From Calothrix sp. FI2-JRJ7 (GTDB lineage: Bacteria; Cyanobacteriota; Cyanobacteriia; Cyanobacteriales; Nostocaceae), in contig JAHHGX010000082.1 in NCBI GenBank assembly GCA_019359675.1, forward strand, positions 1 to 64,000: a stretch of 64,000 nucleotides of DNA, read 5' to 3'. The notes under the pieces were generated by a model, which worked only from the letters and a program-made list of their open reading frames with translations, did no database searches and had not been told where the DNA came from. This document shows positions 1 through 9,425 of this stretch, piece after piece (within the stretch, counting starts at the first letter, position 1; every line of letters starts with the position of its first letter). The translations under genes and the position numbers were made by a program.

Positions 1-542
1 AGGTACAATATACCTTTGACATCTAACGTTAACTCATCTTCTGAAAGCGCTTGAGTAAGTGCATTGAACACTTTATATTCAGCATGAGCTTCATTTAGAT
101 AAGGTGGATAACCTACAGTATCATAATGTGGTTCAACTTGATTACCAGCACTATCTAATACAGTACTATATCGAGTAAATACACTTAATGCGCTACCAAA
201 AGCAGTTAAACACAAATCAATACCAGGGGGTTTAATACGGCGCCTGGGGTCTGCTATTCTATCAGCAGCAGGACGACTATCGGCAGTTAAAGATTTTTCA
301 ATATCAGGCGCCTTTTCAAATACAATATTTCTAACATCGCGACGCACATCATCCCACCAAGCTTGTTCAGCATCAGGCGCGCGTTTGCGACAAACTAAAA
401 GTACAGTACTAGAAACAGCATTTTTCTGCGCTTGGTGTAAATTTTGCGGGTTCTCGGTACTAACTGCCCAAGATGCAGTAATTTCAAAACCAGCATCAAT
501 AAGAGACTTTGCGAGAACATCCCAGAAAAACTTGACAGGCAA
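1..542 (-). pseudogene. C-terminal fragment of DUF1156 DNA methylase (Hma-like), runs off window
   Basis: An open minus-strand frame runs from about 542 to the window edge. It contains FFWDVLAKSLIDAGFEITAS, then STENPQNLHQAQKNAVSST and VLLVCRKR. This is the pattern I associate with the C-terminal part of DUF1156 adenine-methylase proteins, which sit beside DUF499 ATPases in defence loci (Hma: helicase, methylase, ATPase). No start codon or upstream methylase motifs are present, because at about 535-548 the frame abuts the N-terminus of a DUF499 gene in another frame. I read it as a rearranged, non-functional remnant. The part left of position 1 cannot be seen. Family assignment is from memory of conserved motifs, not a search. 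Confidence 0.6.
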
Positions 543-921
543 TAGCGGCAACTTTTACCGGACGTTCGGGAATTAAATTTAAATCTACAAATCTAGATAA
601 GCCAGAAATACTTCTCCCATGCTTGGCAATATGCCAGAGTGCTATTTCATCATGGGTTTTACCACCACCGAAACTTGTTTCTAAACGAATTATAGGGGAA
701 CCTGTCGCTGCACCAACAAGGCGCCCAAACACTTCAGCTATCAAAGTTTTCAACCCATCGGTCGCAAAAGTCGAAGCGAAAAACGTTGCTGGGTCTTGAT
801 ATACTTGAGGCGCCTTACCTTCAACAACAAGTCTCAACTTTGCAGCAAACAAGTCAAGCGAAAGCTCTCCCGCTAAAATTTCTCCTCTAGGAACACAAGT
901 TTTGAATACGGTTGGTAACAT
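541..921 (-). pseudogene. N-terminal fragment of DUF499 AAA-type ATPase
   Basis: It starts at ATG 921 (MLPTVFKTCVPRGEILAGEL) and contains the P-loop-like segment LETSFGGGKTHDEIALWH at about residues 80-97, typical of DUF499 ATPases, which are normally near 1000 residues. After about residue 127 (PERPVKVAAIA) the homology ends. The frame reads out-of-frame DUF1156-type sequence and stops at 496. Only about 13% of a normal gene remains, so the ATPase cannot be functional. The DUF499 start joined to the DUF1156 end suggests a deletion or recombination between two genes of one defence operon. Confidence 0.65.
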
Positions 922-983
922 ATTTTATTTACTATATAACAATGATGTCTCGTTTACAGACATTCTAGATTACTGACGATTAT

Positions 984-1042
984 GGTGCGTAACGCCACAA
1001 AGTTTTTCGCTTCGTTGAAATATTTTTATGGCGTTACGCACC
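984..1042. repeat. GGTGCGT-type inverted repeat
   Basis: Arms GGTGCGTAACGCC (984-996) and GGCGTTACGCACC (1030-1042) are perfectly complementary around a 33-nt loop. A related hairpin lies at 4406-4476, so this is an interspersed repeat family. It lies between divergently ending/starting genes and may also act as a transcription barrier. Confidence 0.75.
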
Positions 1043-1147
1043 CTACAATTAAACGTCCGTTGCCAAAATTAATAAAGGGCGCCACTATTTATATAGGCGC
1101 CCTCAATATACTAATCAGGTGCAAAATATATTAGACGTAATCCAAAA

Positions 1148-3175
1148 TTATTTGTGCCCACCATTGGCAAGAATACGTTCGGTTAGTTTTTCTGGTACTT
1201 CTTGGAGGTGGTCAAAGTCCCAATGGAATGAACCAACACCTAAAGTTTGCGAACGTAGCTCAATTATGAAGCTTTGCATCTCTGCTTGGGGTAAGTATGC
1301 AACTATACAATCCCAACCGTGCCAATCTTCAATACCTTCGTATCCTAATATTTGTCCACGTCTACCGCTAACGATTTGCAGCACTCTTGCTGTAAATTGG
1401 TTCGGTGTAGATACTTGGACGCGAAGTATAGGTTCTAACAGTGCTGGCTCACATTGTGGCATTCCGGTTTGCATTGCCAAGCGCGCAGCTTGTTTGAATG
1501 CTTGTTCGGAACTATCGACGTTGTGGTATGAACCATTTGTTAATGTAACCGCTACGTCTACAACGGGGAAACCTAAAGGCCCATGAGCAAGAAATTCACG
1601 CACTCCCATTTCTACACCAGGAATATATTGTTTGGGCACTACACCACCAACAATAGTTTCTTTGAATGCGAATCCTTCACCGCGCGTTAGTGGTTTGATA
1701 TCTAAGAAGACATCACCAAATTGTCCGTGTCCACCGCTTTGATGTTTGTAGCGACCGTGTACCGCTGATGTTTGTTTTTTGATGGTTTCTTTATAAGGTA
1801 CTTGCGGTAAGCGCGTTGTCATTGGTAAGTTATACTTGCGGCGGAGTCTATCTAGTGCAACTTGAAGGTGAATTTCTCCTTGTCCCCATAAGATGACTTC
1901 GTGTGTGTCACCGTGTTGTTCCCACATTAATGATGGGTCTTCTTCGAGTAGTTTGGTGATGGCGCCGCTTAATTTAACTTCATCGTTGCGTTTTTCTGGA
2001 ATTATTGCGAGCGCATACACTGGTTCAACTACTTTAGCTTTAGCTAATATCTCCTCTTTAGAGTCTGCTGTCAGAATATCTCCGGTTTTAATACCTTCCA
2101 TCCGACTGAGTGCAACAATTTCTCCTGCTTCCGCGCACATTATAGAATTTTGTTGCTGTCCACAAAGACGATAAATTCCACCCGCGCGCACATTGTTAAG
2201 AACTGTGCCATCTTTGATTTTACCTTGCCAAACTCGCACAAGTGATAGTTTGCCGCCTTGTGGAGTGTAGAAAGTTTTTAATACCTGCGCTACAGGGTTA
2301 TCATTGCCTGCTTTAATACCGCGTCTTTGTGCCGTAACTTCTGGTTCGGGTGCTTCTTTATATAATGCTTCGAGTAAAGGTCTAACACCGTAGTCTTGTT
2401 CTGCTACACCAAAGAACACTGGTACTACTAAATCGGCGCCTAATTCAAGTTTTAAGTCTTTGAGAATTTCCTCTTGTTCTGGTTCGATATCTTCTAATAG
2501 TTCTTCGAGTAAGTGGTCATCAAAATTAGCTAGAGCTTCGAGCATTTCTGCTCTTGCGATGTGTTCTTCTTGTTTAAGGTGTTCGGGAAACGGAATTGGG
2601 TCGGCAGCGGCGCCGCTATGATATTGATAAGCTTGTTCGCTAACTAAATCAATAAACCCTGTAAGTTCTTCACCTCGTAGAATTGGATATTGGTGTGCTA
2701 CGAGTGGACGAGAGGAAACGGCTTTGAGAGCGTGTAAAGTATCCAATACGTGAATATTTGCTCTATCCATTTTGTTGACAAACACAAGATGAGGAATTTC
2801 TTGGTCGTCAAGGAATTTAAATAAAGGTGCAAGCGTTTGAACTCTGTCGTTAATAGGTTCACAAACTACAATCGCTGCATCTACTCCCATTAAAGCGTTG
2901 TATGTCTCTTGGCAAAATTCGACGCTACCCGGACAGTCGATAAAAGTAAACCGCAAATCATTATACTCTGTACATGCGGCGCCGACTTCAACGGTCATTT
3001 TGCGTTCCCTAGCTTCTGGAGCGTGGTCTCCAACGGTCGAACCGTCTTTAACACTACCTTTTCGCGTTATTGCCCCCGTGACAAACAGCAGACTTTCTAG
3101 TAGAGTAGTTTTTCCACTCAAGTATGGACCGACGATTGCGACATTCCGCGAACCCGATTTGACTTTTTCGGTCAT
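1148..3175 (-). CDS. EF-G-like translational GTPase
   Basis: A 675-residue member of the EF-G/FusA-like family found beside the canonical EF-G in many bacteria. G1 is GPYLSGKTTL (about residues 17-26), G3 is DCPG (about 80), G4 is NKMD (about 135). The domain II beta-barrel follows (KTFYTPQGGKLSLVRVW), then EF-G domains III-V (GQFGDVFLDIKP; the RRGQILGYEG stretch typical of domain V). The length is slightly below the usual 690-700. It stands alone with TPR gene 3449 divergently placed upstream. The likely role is ribosome-associated GTP hydrolysis. Whether it does true translocation, as a paralogue of fusA, cannot be told from sequence. The frame is intact. Start ATG 3175 is preceded by GGAGG. 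Confidence 0.9.
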   Translation of the reverse strand: MTEKVKSGSRNVAIVGPYLSGKTTLLESLLFVTGAITRKGSVKDGSTVGDHAPEARERKMTVEVGAACTEYNDLRFTFIDCPGSVEFCQETYNALMGVDAAIVVCEPINDRVQTLAPLFKFLDDQEIPHLVFVNKMDRANIHVLDTLHALKAVSSRPLVAHQYPILRGEELTGFIDLVSEQAYQYHSGAAADPIPFPEHLKQEEHIARAEMLEALANFDDHLLEELLEDIEPEQEEILKDLKLELGADLVVPVFFGVAEQDYGVRPLLEALYKEAPEPEVTAQRRGIKAGNDNPVAQVLKTFYTPQGGKLSLVRVWQGKIKDGTVLNNVRAGGIYRLCGQQQNSIMCAEAGEIVALSRMEGIKTGDILTADSKEEILAKAKVVEPVYALAIIPEKRNDEVKLSGAITKLLEEDPSLMWEQHGDTHEVILWGQGEIHLQVALDRLRRKYNLPMTTRLPQVPYKETIKKQTSAVHGRYKHQSGGHGQFGDVFLDIKPLTRGEGFAFKETIVGGVVPKQYIPGVEMGVREFLAHGPLGFPVVDVAVTLTNGSYHNVDSSEQAFKQAARLAMQTGMPQCEPALLEPILRVQVSTPNQFTARVLQIVSGRRGQILGYEGIEDWHGWDCIVAYLPQAEMQSFIIELRSQTLGVGSFHWDFDHLQEVPEKLTERILANGGHK

Positions 3176-3448
3176 ACAACCTCCTTGCGGTCAGCAACAC
3201 TGCCGCGTTCATGGTTTATGAAGAGATTAAGAAAGGTTAATTGCGAATTTATCCTTTCTTTAATTTGACTCTACTACCAAATTGTCAATTTAGCTGCAAT
3301 TAGTATTTTGTTGTAATATTTATTTCAAGAAAATTTAAACAATGCTAAGAAAGATTTACAAAGTTGAAGATTTGTATATATGATGCTTCCTTACTAATTT
3401 ATTTCAGTCGTTGATAACAAAATTTACTTCGGGATATTCAAATTAACT

Positions 3449-4405
3449 ATGCTTAGACAAAAAAACAAAAGGGTAAAGAGCTTACTAAAGTATCGTTTAA
3501 CGAGATTAATCGGTGTTATACTAGCTTTCTCGGTTTTACTTTCTGCCTCAACACCAAGCGGCGCCTCGACAGCATCATCTTATAACAAAACTTTACATAT
3601 TGCTCAAGGATATGTAGGAGGAACAGCCGCAGACTTTTTAAATCAAGGATTACAGTTAATTCAAGCAGGTAGAGCGCCAGAGTCAATAGCTTACTTCCAA
3701 AAAGCTACCGAACTCGACCCAAATATGGCGCCAGCGCACTATAATTTAGGATTAGCCTTACGCCAAGCAGGACAATTACAACCTGCGGCAGATGCATTTT
3801 ATCGTGCTACCCAAGCAGATGCAAAATTTGCACTAGCATATGCTAACTTAGGAGGCGCCTTACTCGAAGGAGCGAACTGGCAACAAGCAGGAGATTATTT
3901 ACAGCGCGCGATAGAAATTGACCCAAAATTAGGGATGGCGCATTATAACCTCGGCTTACTGAGAAAACAGCAGCGCGACTGGGAAAATGCCATTAAATCA
4001 TTCAAAAAAGCAATGGAATACAGCAAAAACGCACCAGAACCAGCATATTATTTAGGTGTATCCTACATGGAACAAGGACAATTAGATAAAGCCGGAGACG
4101 CATTCCGCAGAGCCACAAAAATTAACCCGAATTACACAGAAGCACACTACAACATCGGCTCAATATTATACAATCAGAGAAAATACAAACAAGCTCTAGA
4201 ATCATTTAGAAGGTCAGCAGAAACAAATACCAACTATCCCAACGCTTATTATGGCGCCGGCTTAGTCTTCATGCAACAGCGTCAATGTAACGATGCAGCC
4301 CAAGTCTTTCAATACGCCTTTAACTTATTTAACGCCCAAGGAAACGCTCAATGGGCAAACGCATCTCAACAAATGTTACAACAAGCACAAACATGTAGAT
4401 ATTAA
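3449..4405 (+). CDS. Secreted/periplasmic TPR-repeat protein
   Basis: 318 residues. A basic N-terminus (RQKNKRVKSLLKYR) is followed by a hydrophobic stretch (IGVILAFSVLLSAS, about residues 22-36), a signal peptide or anchor. From about residue 60 there are at least six to seven tandem TPR units. Typical cores are GRAPESIAYFQKATELDP, MAPAHYNLGLALRQAGQL and LGMAHYNLGLLRKQQRDW. TPR arrays form a protein-binding superhelix, so a scaffolding or envelope-assembly role is likely, but no partner is encoded next to it. A GTGACGC-type hairpin lies directly after the stop. The specific function is unknown. Confidence 0.85.
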   Translation: MLRQKNKRVKSLLKYRLTRLIGVILAFSVLLSASTPSGASTASSYNKTLHIAQGYVGGTAADFLNQGLQLIQAGRAPESIAYFQKATELDPNMAPAHYNLGLALRQAGQLQPAADAFYRATQADAKFALAYANLGGALLEGANWQQAGDYLQRAIEIDPKLGMAHYNLGLLRKQQRDWENAIKSFKKAMEYSKNAPEPAYYLGVSYMEQGQLDKAGDAFRRATKINPNYTEAHYNIGSILYNQRKYKQALESFRRSAETNTNYPNAYYGAGLVFMQQRQCNDAAQVFQYAFNLFNAQGNAQWANASQQMLQQAQTCRY

Positions 4406-4476
4406 AAGTAGGGTGTGTGACGCTACCAACAATCTCAAAACGAAGCAGTAATCCAGTAGCGTCACGCACCTTACTT
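4406..4476. repeat. Long imperfect inverted repeat, GTGACGC family
   Basis: The arms at 4406-4426 and 4456-4476 pair over about 21 bp (core GTGACGCTAC / GTAGCGTCAC, with one wobble and one mismatch). It sits right after the TPR gene stop and is related to the hairpin at 984-1042. It may double as a terminator, but there is no clear T-run. Confidence 0.7.
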
Positions 4477-4715
4477 ATGCCATATATATTATTTATATTT
4501 CCAGATGAAATGAGACAGTTTCGATCGTCCAAGTAACGTAAGATAGAGGCTCTTGTAAGGTCACTTCCCATTATAAAAATACCTGGACGGCGCCTGGTTT
4601 TCATGCTGGAATTGTTGTCCCAGTTTCGCCGGGTGTATTTAATTATCTTGTTTATGATACTTCTAGGTAGCTTCTGGGTATCCTAAGCTCGACATTCTAA
4701 GTTGAGATAATACTC

Positions 4716-6875
4716 ATGAGTACTAACTACGTAGAACAAAGCAACGAATTACAGGTTCTGAAGGAAGCATTAAAGCAACAAGAGAAAAATAATAGTTTAC
4801 TCAAGGCAATTGCACTTGCCCAAACACAGTTTATCGTTGAATCCAACCCCCGGATAGCTTTTAATGTACTGCTCGATAATTTATTGATAATAACAGAGAG
4901 CGAATACGGTTTCATTGGCGAAGTTTTCCATACAGAAAATGGAGAATTTGACATGAAAGCGCATATGAAAGTACGTGGAAACCCTTACTTAAAAACCCAT
5001 GCAATCACAAATATTGCTTGGAACGAAGAAACGCGCGCGTTTTATGATGAAAATGCACCGCGCGGTATGGTGTTTAATAATTTAAAGACACTTTTTGGCA
5101 CAGTGTTAGTAACAGGTAAACCTGTTATATCAAATTCCCCATCTACAGACCCACGTCGAGGTGGTATCCCAGAAGGTCATCCACCGTTAAACGCATTTCT
5201 GGGAATACCATTTTACAGCAATAAAGAATTAGTCGGGATGGTAGGAATTGCCAATTGCCCAAGTGGTTATGATGAAGCGCTAATTGACTATCTGCAACCG
5301 TTTCTAGCAACTTGCAGCAATTTAATTCAATCCCACCGCGATTATAAACTAAGACAGGAAGCTGAAGGCGCCTTACGCGAAAGTCAAGAAATGTTGCGTC
5401 GTGCAAATGAAGATTTAGAAAACCGCGTTAAGCAAAGAACGCAGCAGTTACAAGAGGCAAAATTAGCTGCTGACAGCGCTAATAAAGCTAAAAGTGAGTT
5501 TCTTGCCAACATGAGTCATGAATTACGGACACCGCTTAATGGTATTCTTGGCTACACGCAAATTCTTCATCGTTCGCAACTTACAGAAGATGGACGCAAG
5601 GGAGTTGATATTATCCACCAATGTGCTTCACATTTATTGACGTTAATTAATGATGTGCTTGACCTTTCTAAAATCGAAGCACAAAAAATGGAAATTTACC
5701 CAGTTGATTTTCATTTTCCATCTTTTTTAGAAGGAGTTACAGAAATTTGTCGCATCCGCGCGGAACAAAAAGATATTGCGTTTATTTATCAACCTGACAC
5801 CCAAATACCTATAGGTATAAAAGCAGATGAAAAACGTTTACGCCAAGTTTTAATTAATCTACTTGGTAATGCTATCAAGTTTACTGATTTTGGTGAAGTT
5901 ACTTTTCGAGTTAAAACTGCTTTTAATGAAGCAGCTTCTAGATATAAAATTCGATTCGAGATAGAAGATACAGGTGTGGGGATGGCGCCAGAACAGCTTG
6001 AGAAAATTTTCCTTCCATTTGAACAAGTAGGTGAAAGCGTAAAGCAATCGGAAGGTACAGGGTTAGGATTAGCAATTAGTGGTAAAATTATATCACTAAT
6101 GGATAGTAAAATTGAAGTCCAAAGTGAATTAGGCAAAGGTAGTATTTTTGCCTTTGAAGTGGAATTACCAAAAGCATTAAATTGGACACAATCTTCTAAA
6201 TTGAGTAAACGTGGCGCCATAATTGGATATGAAGGCAATAGACAAAAAGTTTTGGTTGTAGATGATAAATGGGAAAATCGGTCGGTTATTGTGAAATTAC
6301 TTGAATCACTTGGTTTTGAAATAGCAGAAGCGCAAAATGGACACCAAGGATTAGAAAAAGCAATTGAATTTCAACCAAATATTATAATAACAGATTTAGT
6401 CATGCCTGTAATGCACGGTTTTGAGTTCATGAAAAATTTACGAGCGTTACCAGAATTTGAAAAGGTTGTGATAATTGCTTCTTCTGCAAGCGTATTTGAC
6501 ACCGACCAATACAAAAGTTTAGATGCAGGTGCTGCGGCATTTTTGTCCAAACCTATATCAGCAGACGCTTTATTTGAGATGCTAAGTAAACATTTGGAAA
6601 TAGAATGGCTTTATCAGCATAATTCCGAGCAAAGCACTCAAAATAAAACTAATACAACTTCACCTAATCAAATAGCTATCCCATCTCAGGAAGTATTAGA
6701 GTATTTATATGAGATTGCAAGAAAGGGGAATATTAAGAAAATTAGCTTTGAAGCAGAAAAGCTCAAAGAAGCTACGGAAACACTAAGACCTTTTGCTGAT
6801 AAAATTATTAATTTATCTGAAAAGTACCAAATTAAACTTATCCGTGATTTTCTCAAAGGTTTACTAGATAATTAA
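4716..6875 (+). CDS. Hybrid sensor histidine kinase (GAF-HisKA-HATPase-REC)
   Basis: 719 residues, cytoplasmic, with no membrane segment seen. Order: N-terminal coiled coil; GAF-like domain (about 30-205, with FGTVLVTGKPVISNSP and GIPFYSNKELVGMVGIAN); coiled coil (VKQRTQQLQEAK); HisKA with phospho-accepting His in NMSHELRTPLNGILGY (about 265-280); HATPase_c with N-box NLLGNAIKFTDFGEV and G-boxes DTGVGMAP and GTGLGLAI; C-terminal receiver (VLVVDDKWENRS; acceptor Asp in IITDLVMPVMHG) and a short helical tail. It should sense a cytoplasmic signal through GAF, autophosphorylate and pass phosphate to its own receiver. The next gene begins 21 nt downstream and is also a receiver-kinase protein, so the two probably form one phosphorelay operon. 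The ligand is unknown. Confidence 0.92.
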   Translation: MSTNYVEQSNELQVLKEALKQQEKNNSLLKAIALAQTQFIVESNPRIAFNVLLDNLLIITESEYGFIGEVFHTENGEFDMKAHMKVRGNPYLKTHAITNIAWNEETRAFYDENAPRGMVFNNLKTLFGTVLVTGKPVISNSPSTDPRRGGIPEGHPPLNAFLGIPFYSNKELVGMVGIANCPSGYDEALIDYLQPFLATCSNLIQSHRDYKLRQEAEGALRESQEMLRRANEDLENRVKQRTQQLQEAKLAADSANKAKSEFLANMSHELRTPLNGILGYTQILHRSQLTEDGRKGVDIIHQCASHLLTLINDVLDLSKIEAQKMEIYPVDFHFPSFLEGVTEICRIRAEQKDIAFIYQPDTQIPIGIKADEKRLRQVLINLLGNAIKFTDFGEVTFRVKTAFNEAASRYKIRFEIEDTGVGMAPEQLEKIFLPFEQVGESVKQSEGTGLGLAISGKIISLMDSKIEVQSELGKGSIFAFEVELPKALNWTQSSKLSKRGAIIGYEGNRQKVLVVDDKWENRSVIVKLLESLGFEIAEAQNGHQGLEKAIEFQPNIIITDLVMPVMHGFEFMKNLRALPEFEKVVIIASSASVFDTDQYKSLDAGAAAFLSKPISADALFEMLSKHLEIEWLYQHNSEQSTQNKTNTTSPNQIAIPSQEVLEYLYEIARKGNIKKISFEAEKLKEATETLRPFADKIINLSEKYQIKLIRDFLKGLLDN

Positions 6876-6896
6876 GCTAACTACAAAATTAATAAT

Positions 6897-8165
6897 ATGT
6901 CACTTATTAATAACGAGACGAGTTTCATTTTGATTGTAGATGATAATCCTACAAATTTGGAAGTATTAGCTAAAACTCTTGACGATGCGGGTTTTAATAT
7001 TCGTATTGAAGTTGACGGCGCCAGTGCATTAGAATTATTAGAAGAGGACGAACATCCAGAATTAATATTACTTGATGTTCAAATGCCAGGTATTGATGGT
7101 TTTGAAACTTGTCGCAGAATCAAAATGAATCCTAAAACTCAAGATATACCTATAATATTTATGACCGCATTAGCTGACACTGAAAGTAAAGTCAAAGGAT
7201 TATCGTTAGGCGCCGTTGATTATATCAGTAAACCATTTGAAGGACAAGAGGTATTAGCAAGAGTAAAAGTACATCTACAAATACGTTATTTAACAAAAAC
7301 GCTTCAACAGTGGAATGAAGATTTAGAACAACGTGTTAGAGAACGTACTAAAGCGTTAGAAACAGCACAAGTGCAACTAGTACAGCAAGAAAAGTTTGCA
7401 ACAATGGGTCAATTAGTTGCAGGAGTAGCACACGAAGTTAATAATCCAATTGGTTGTATTACTAATAATATCGCACCTGCACATGATTTTGTGGCGAATA
7501 TAACTAAAATGATTCGCATCTACCAAAAATACTGTACAACTTTGATACCAGAAATCGAGCAATCATTAGAAGAACTCGATATTGAATTTGCGCTCTTAGA
7601 CTTACCTAAACTTCTTCATTCAATGAAATTAAGTGCAGAACGTATTAAAGATATTTCGGTATCATTACGAAACTTCTCGCGTTTGGATATAACGAATAAA
7701 GAATTAGTAAGTTTACACGCTGGACTTGATAGCACATTAATGATATTACAACATCATTTGAAATGTAAAGATAGTCGTCCTGCAATAGAGGTTATTAAAC
7801 AATATGGCGCCATACCAGAAATTCAATGCTATGCAGGACAATTAAACCAGGTATTTATGAACTTGCTTGCAAATGCTATCGATGCAGTGAGAGATGTTAC
7901 TAACCCCAAAATTTGTATTTCTACAGAAATGCCTAACTCTACTACAATAGTAGTTCGCATCGCTGACAACGGTACAGGAATGAGTGAAGAAGTCAAAAAA
8001 AGACTATTTGAACCGTTATTTACAACAAAACCAGTAGGTAAAGGTACAGGTTTAGGGTTATCAATCGCAAAGCAAATAGTAGAAGAAAAGCATGGTGGTA
8101 AACTTAGCTTTGAATCTTACTTAGGCAAAGGAACAGAATTTTACTTAAATCTACCAATTAATTAA
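6897..8165 (+). CDS. Receiver-histidine kinase hybrid protein
   Basis: 422 residues. An N-terminal receiver domain (ILIVDDNPTNLEVL; acceptor Asp in LILLDVQMPGIDGFE; conserved Lys in YISKPF) is followed by a coiled coil (NEDLEQRVRERTKALETAQ), a HisKA-type box with His in QLVAGVAHEVNNPIGCI (about 178), then HATPase_c (N-box FMNLLANAIDAVRD, G-boxes DNGTGMS and GKGTGLGLSIAKQ). This receiver-first layout is common in cyanobacterial phosphorelays, where the receiver is controlled by a partner kinase. The partner is probably the GAF hybrid kinase 21 nt upstream. No DNA-binding output domain is present. Confidence 0.92.
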   Translation: MSLINNETSFILIVDDNPTNLEVLAKTLDDAGFNIRIEVDGASALELLEEDEHPELILLDVQMPGIDGFETCRRIKMNPKTQDIPIIFMTALADTESKVKGLSLGAVDYISKPFEGQEVLARVKVHLQIRYLTKTLQQWNEDLEQRVRERTKALETAQVQLVQQEKFATMGQLVAGVAHEVNNPIGCITNNIAPAHDFVANITKMIRIYQKYCTTLIPEIEQSLEELDIEFALLDLPKLLHSMKLSAERIKDISVSLRNFSRLDITNKELVSLHAGLDSTLMILQHHLKCKDSRPAIEVIKQYGAIPEIQCYAGQLNQVFMNLLANAIDAVRDVTNPKICISTEMPNSTTIVVRIADNGTGMSEEVKKRLFEPLFTTKPVGKGTGLGLSIAKQIVEEKHGGKLSFESYLGKGTEFYLNLPIN

Positions 8166-8266
8166 CGTGCATACTTTATTAAAAAGCACAACTACCACAC
8201 GGTACATTGACCGTATCTAACTTTAAAGATAGGTTTTGAAAGTGTTGAGTGCGCGCGTTCATTATA

Positions 8267-8959
8267 ATGACTGAATTTAAGCTTGTTCCACCACAACTTG
8301 TTATTAACAGCCGAATGCTTTACTTCGGTTGGGTTCCAGAGTACCCAGATGCAGTAAAAGCACTTGTTCCAAAAGCGCTGCAACCAAAAGATAACGGCGC
8401 CGTTTTTATGAACCAGTATGTCGTAGATACTGCGGAACAAACTTCGGGTTTTGGAGCTTATTCACTCACTTATATTGGTGCTGACCTCAAAGACTTAGAT
8501 GCTCCTGATGGTGTCACACCAGGTAGATGGTGGACTCATTACTTCAATTCTAGCGAGAGTATGGGCGCCTACGTTAAAGAAAGTGGTGTTCCCTTCTCAA
8601 TAGGAGAAACCAATATCACACTTGATGGAGATAATTTAATTGCAACTACCTTTTCGGATAGCACCCCCATCATCCGTACTACTGCTCGTGTTGGAAATAC
8701 GATTAACAATATTGCTCGTGGACAGTTGCGTTATCTTAGTGCATTGAACGACACCTTTATTAGCGGCATTTATCCGTTCATCTCAGAAACAGTAGCACCT
8801 TGGGAAATTCTAAACCTGGAATTTTTAGAACCAACTCATTCTGTGTATGCGTTGCGACCAAAAAAACCATTAGAAATTATTTGGGGATTTTACTCACCGC
8901 GCGCTTCGTTTTGTTACCCAGGTGGACAAGTCACACTTAACGTAATGCCATACTCATAA
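8267..8959 (+). CDS. Acetoacetate decarboxylase-like protein lacking the catalytic Lys
   Basis: About 230 residues from ATG 8267; a GTG at 8249 would add six residues but is less likely. The fold signature resembles the acetoacetate decarboxylase superfamily: MNQYVVDTAEQTSGFGAYSL, then GRWWTHYFNSSESMGAYVKE and ESGVPFSIGETNITLDGDNL. In true decarboxylases the segment aligned with GVPFSIGE reads like GYPKKIG, and its lysine forms the Schiff base. Here Phe-Ser replaces Lys-Lys. A different reaction (related Schiff-base-free paralogues exist) or a binding role is therefore more likely than decarboxylation. It stands alone after the kinase pair. The superfamily call is by motif memory. Confidence 0.6.
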   Translation: MTEFKLVPPQLVINSRMLYFGWVPEYPDAVKALVPKALQPKDNGAVFMNQYVVDTAEQTSGFGAYSLTYIGADLKDLDAPDGVTPGRWWTHYFNSSESMGAYVKESGVPFSIGETNITLDGDNLIATTFSDSTPIIRTTARVGNTINNIARGQLRYLSALNDTFISGIYPFISETVAPWEILNLEFLEPTHSVYALRPKKPLEIIWGFYSPRASFCYPGGQVTLNVMPYS

Positions 8960-9065
8960 ATACTCATCACCCAAAAGATTATTTTGCGTCTCTACATATA
9001 GAAAGATGAATCACATATTGCACAAAGCTAAAAAAGGAGTGTATTGCAATTGAGAGGGTAATTTT

Positions 9066-9308
9066 ATGACTCAAGCAACCAATGGAAACCAAACCCGCGC
9101 GTTAAATGACCTAGAATACGATTTTATTACTGTACTCCAAAATAAAGCAGAGGCAGTCAAAGCATACGAAACTTACATCCAAGACGCACAGCAAGCAAAC
9201 TCTCAACCTTGCGTAGAACTATTCCAAAAACTACGTCAAGCTGATATTGAACAGGTACAAGAAATTCGCCACCATTTGCAACAAGTAATGCAAAGCGGCA
9301 AAATGTAA
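9066..9308 (+). CDS. Small helical protein of unknown function
   Basis: 80 residues, soluble, almost entirely predicted helix (NDLEYDFITVLQNKAEAVKA; LFQKLRQADIEQVQEIRHHL). Its single Cys is not in a metal-binding pattern. The start ATG is preceded by a purine-rich stretch (GAGAGGG). I do not recognise a named domain; short helical proteins of this kind are common in filamentous cyanobacteria. It is monocistronic and is followed by a long inverted repeat. Confidence 0.65.
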   Translation: MTQATNGNQTRALNDLEYDFITVLQNKAEAVKAYETYIQDAQQANSQPCVELFQKLRQADIEQVQEIRHHLQQVMQSGKM

Positions 9309-9314
9309 CTTGCA

Positions 9315-9414
9315 ACGAATACAACGGATGTAACGGATGGATGATTAATTTAGCACAGGTGCTGTAAAAAACATGCTTTACTTAAATAAGCATCCGTTAC
9401 ATCCGTTAATTCGT
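9315..9414. repeat. Long inverted repeat with ACGGATG units
   Basis: The left arm (about 9315-9339) carries two copies of AACGGATG. The right arm (9391-9414) carries CATCCGTTACATCCGTTA. Together they pair over about 24 bp with one bulge and a 50-nt loop. A degenerate relative (ATCCGTTACATCCG) occurs near 25890, so it is an interspersed element. Confidence 0.7.
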
Positions 9415-9425
9415 ATATTTTGCCA

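Noticed and set aside
1119-1586. Plus-strand ORF of 155 codons opposite the EF-G-like gene
   Set aside because: It lies antisense to a well-supported GTPase gene and its sequence has no domain pattern. It is a frame shadow.
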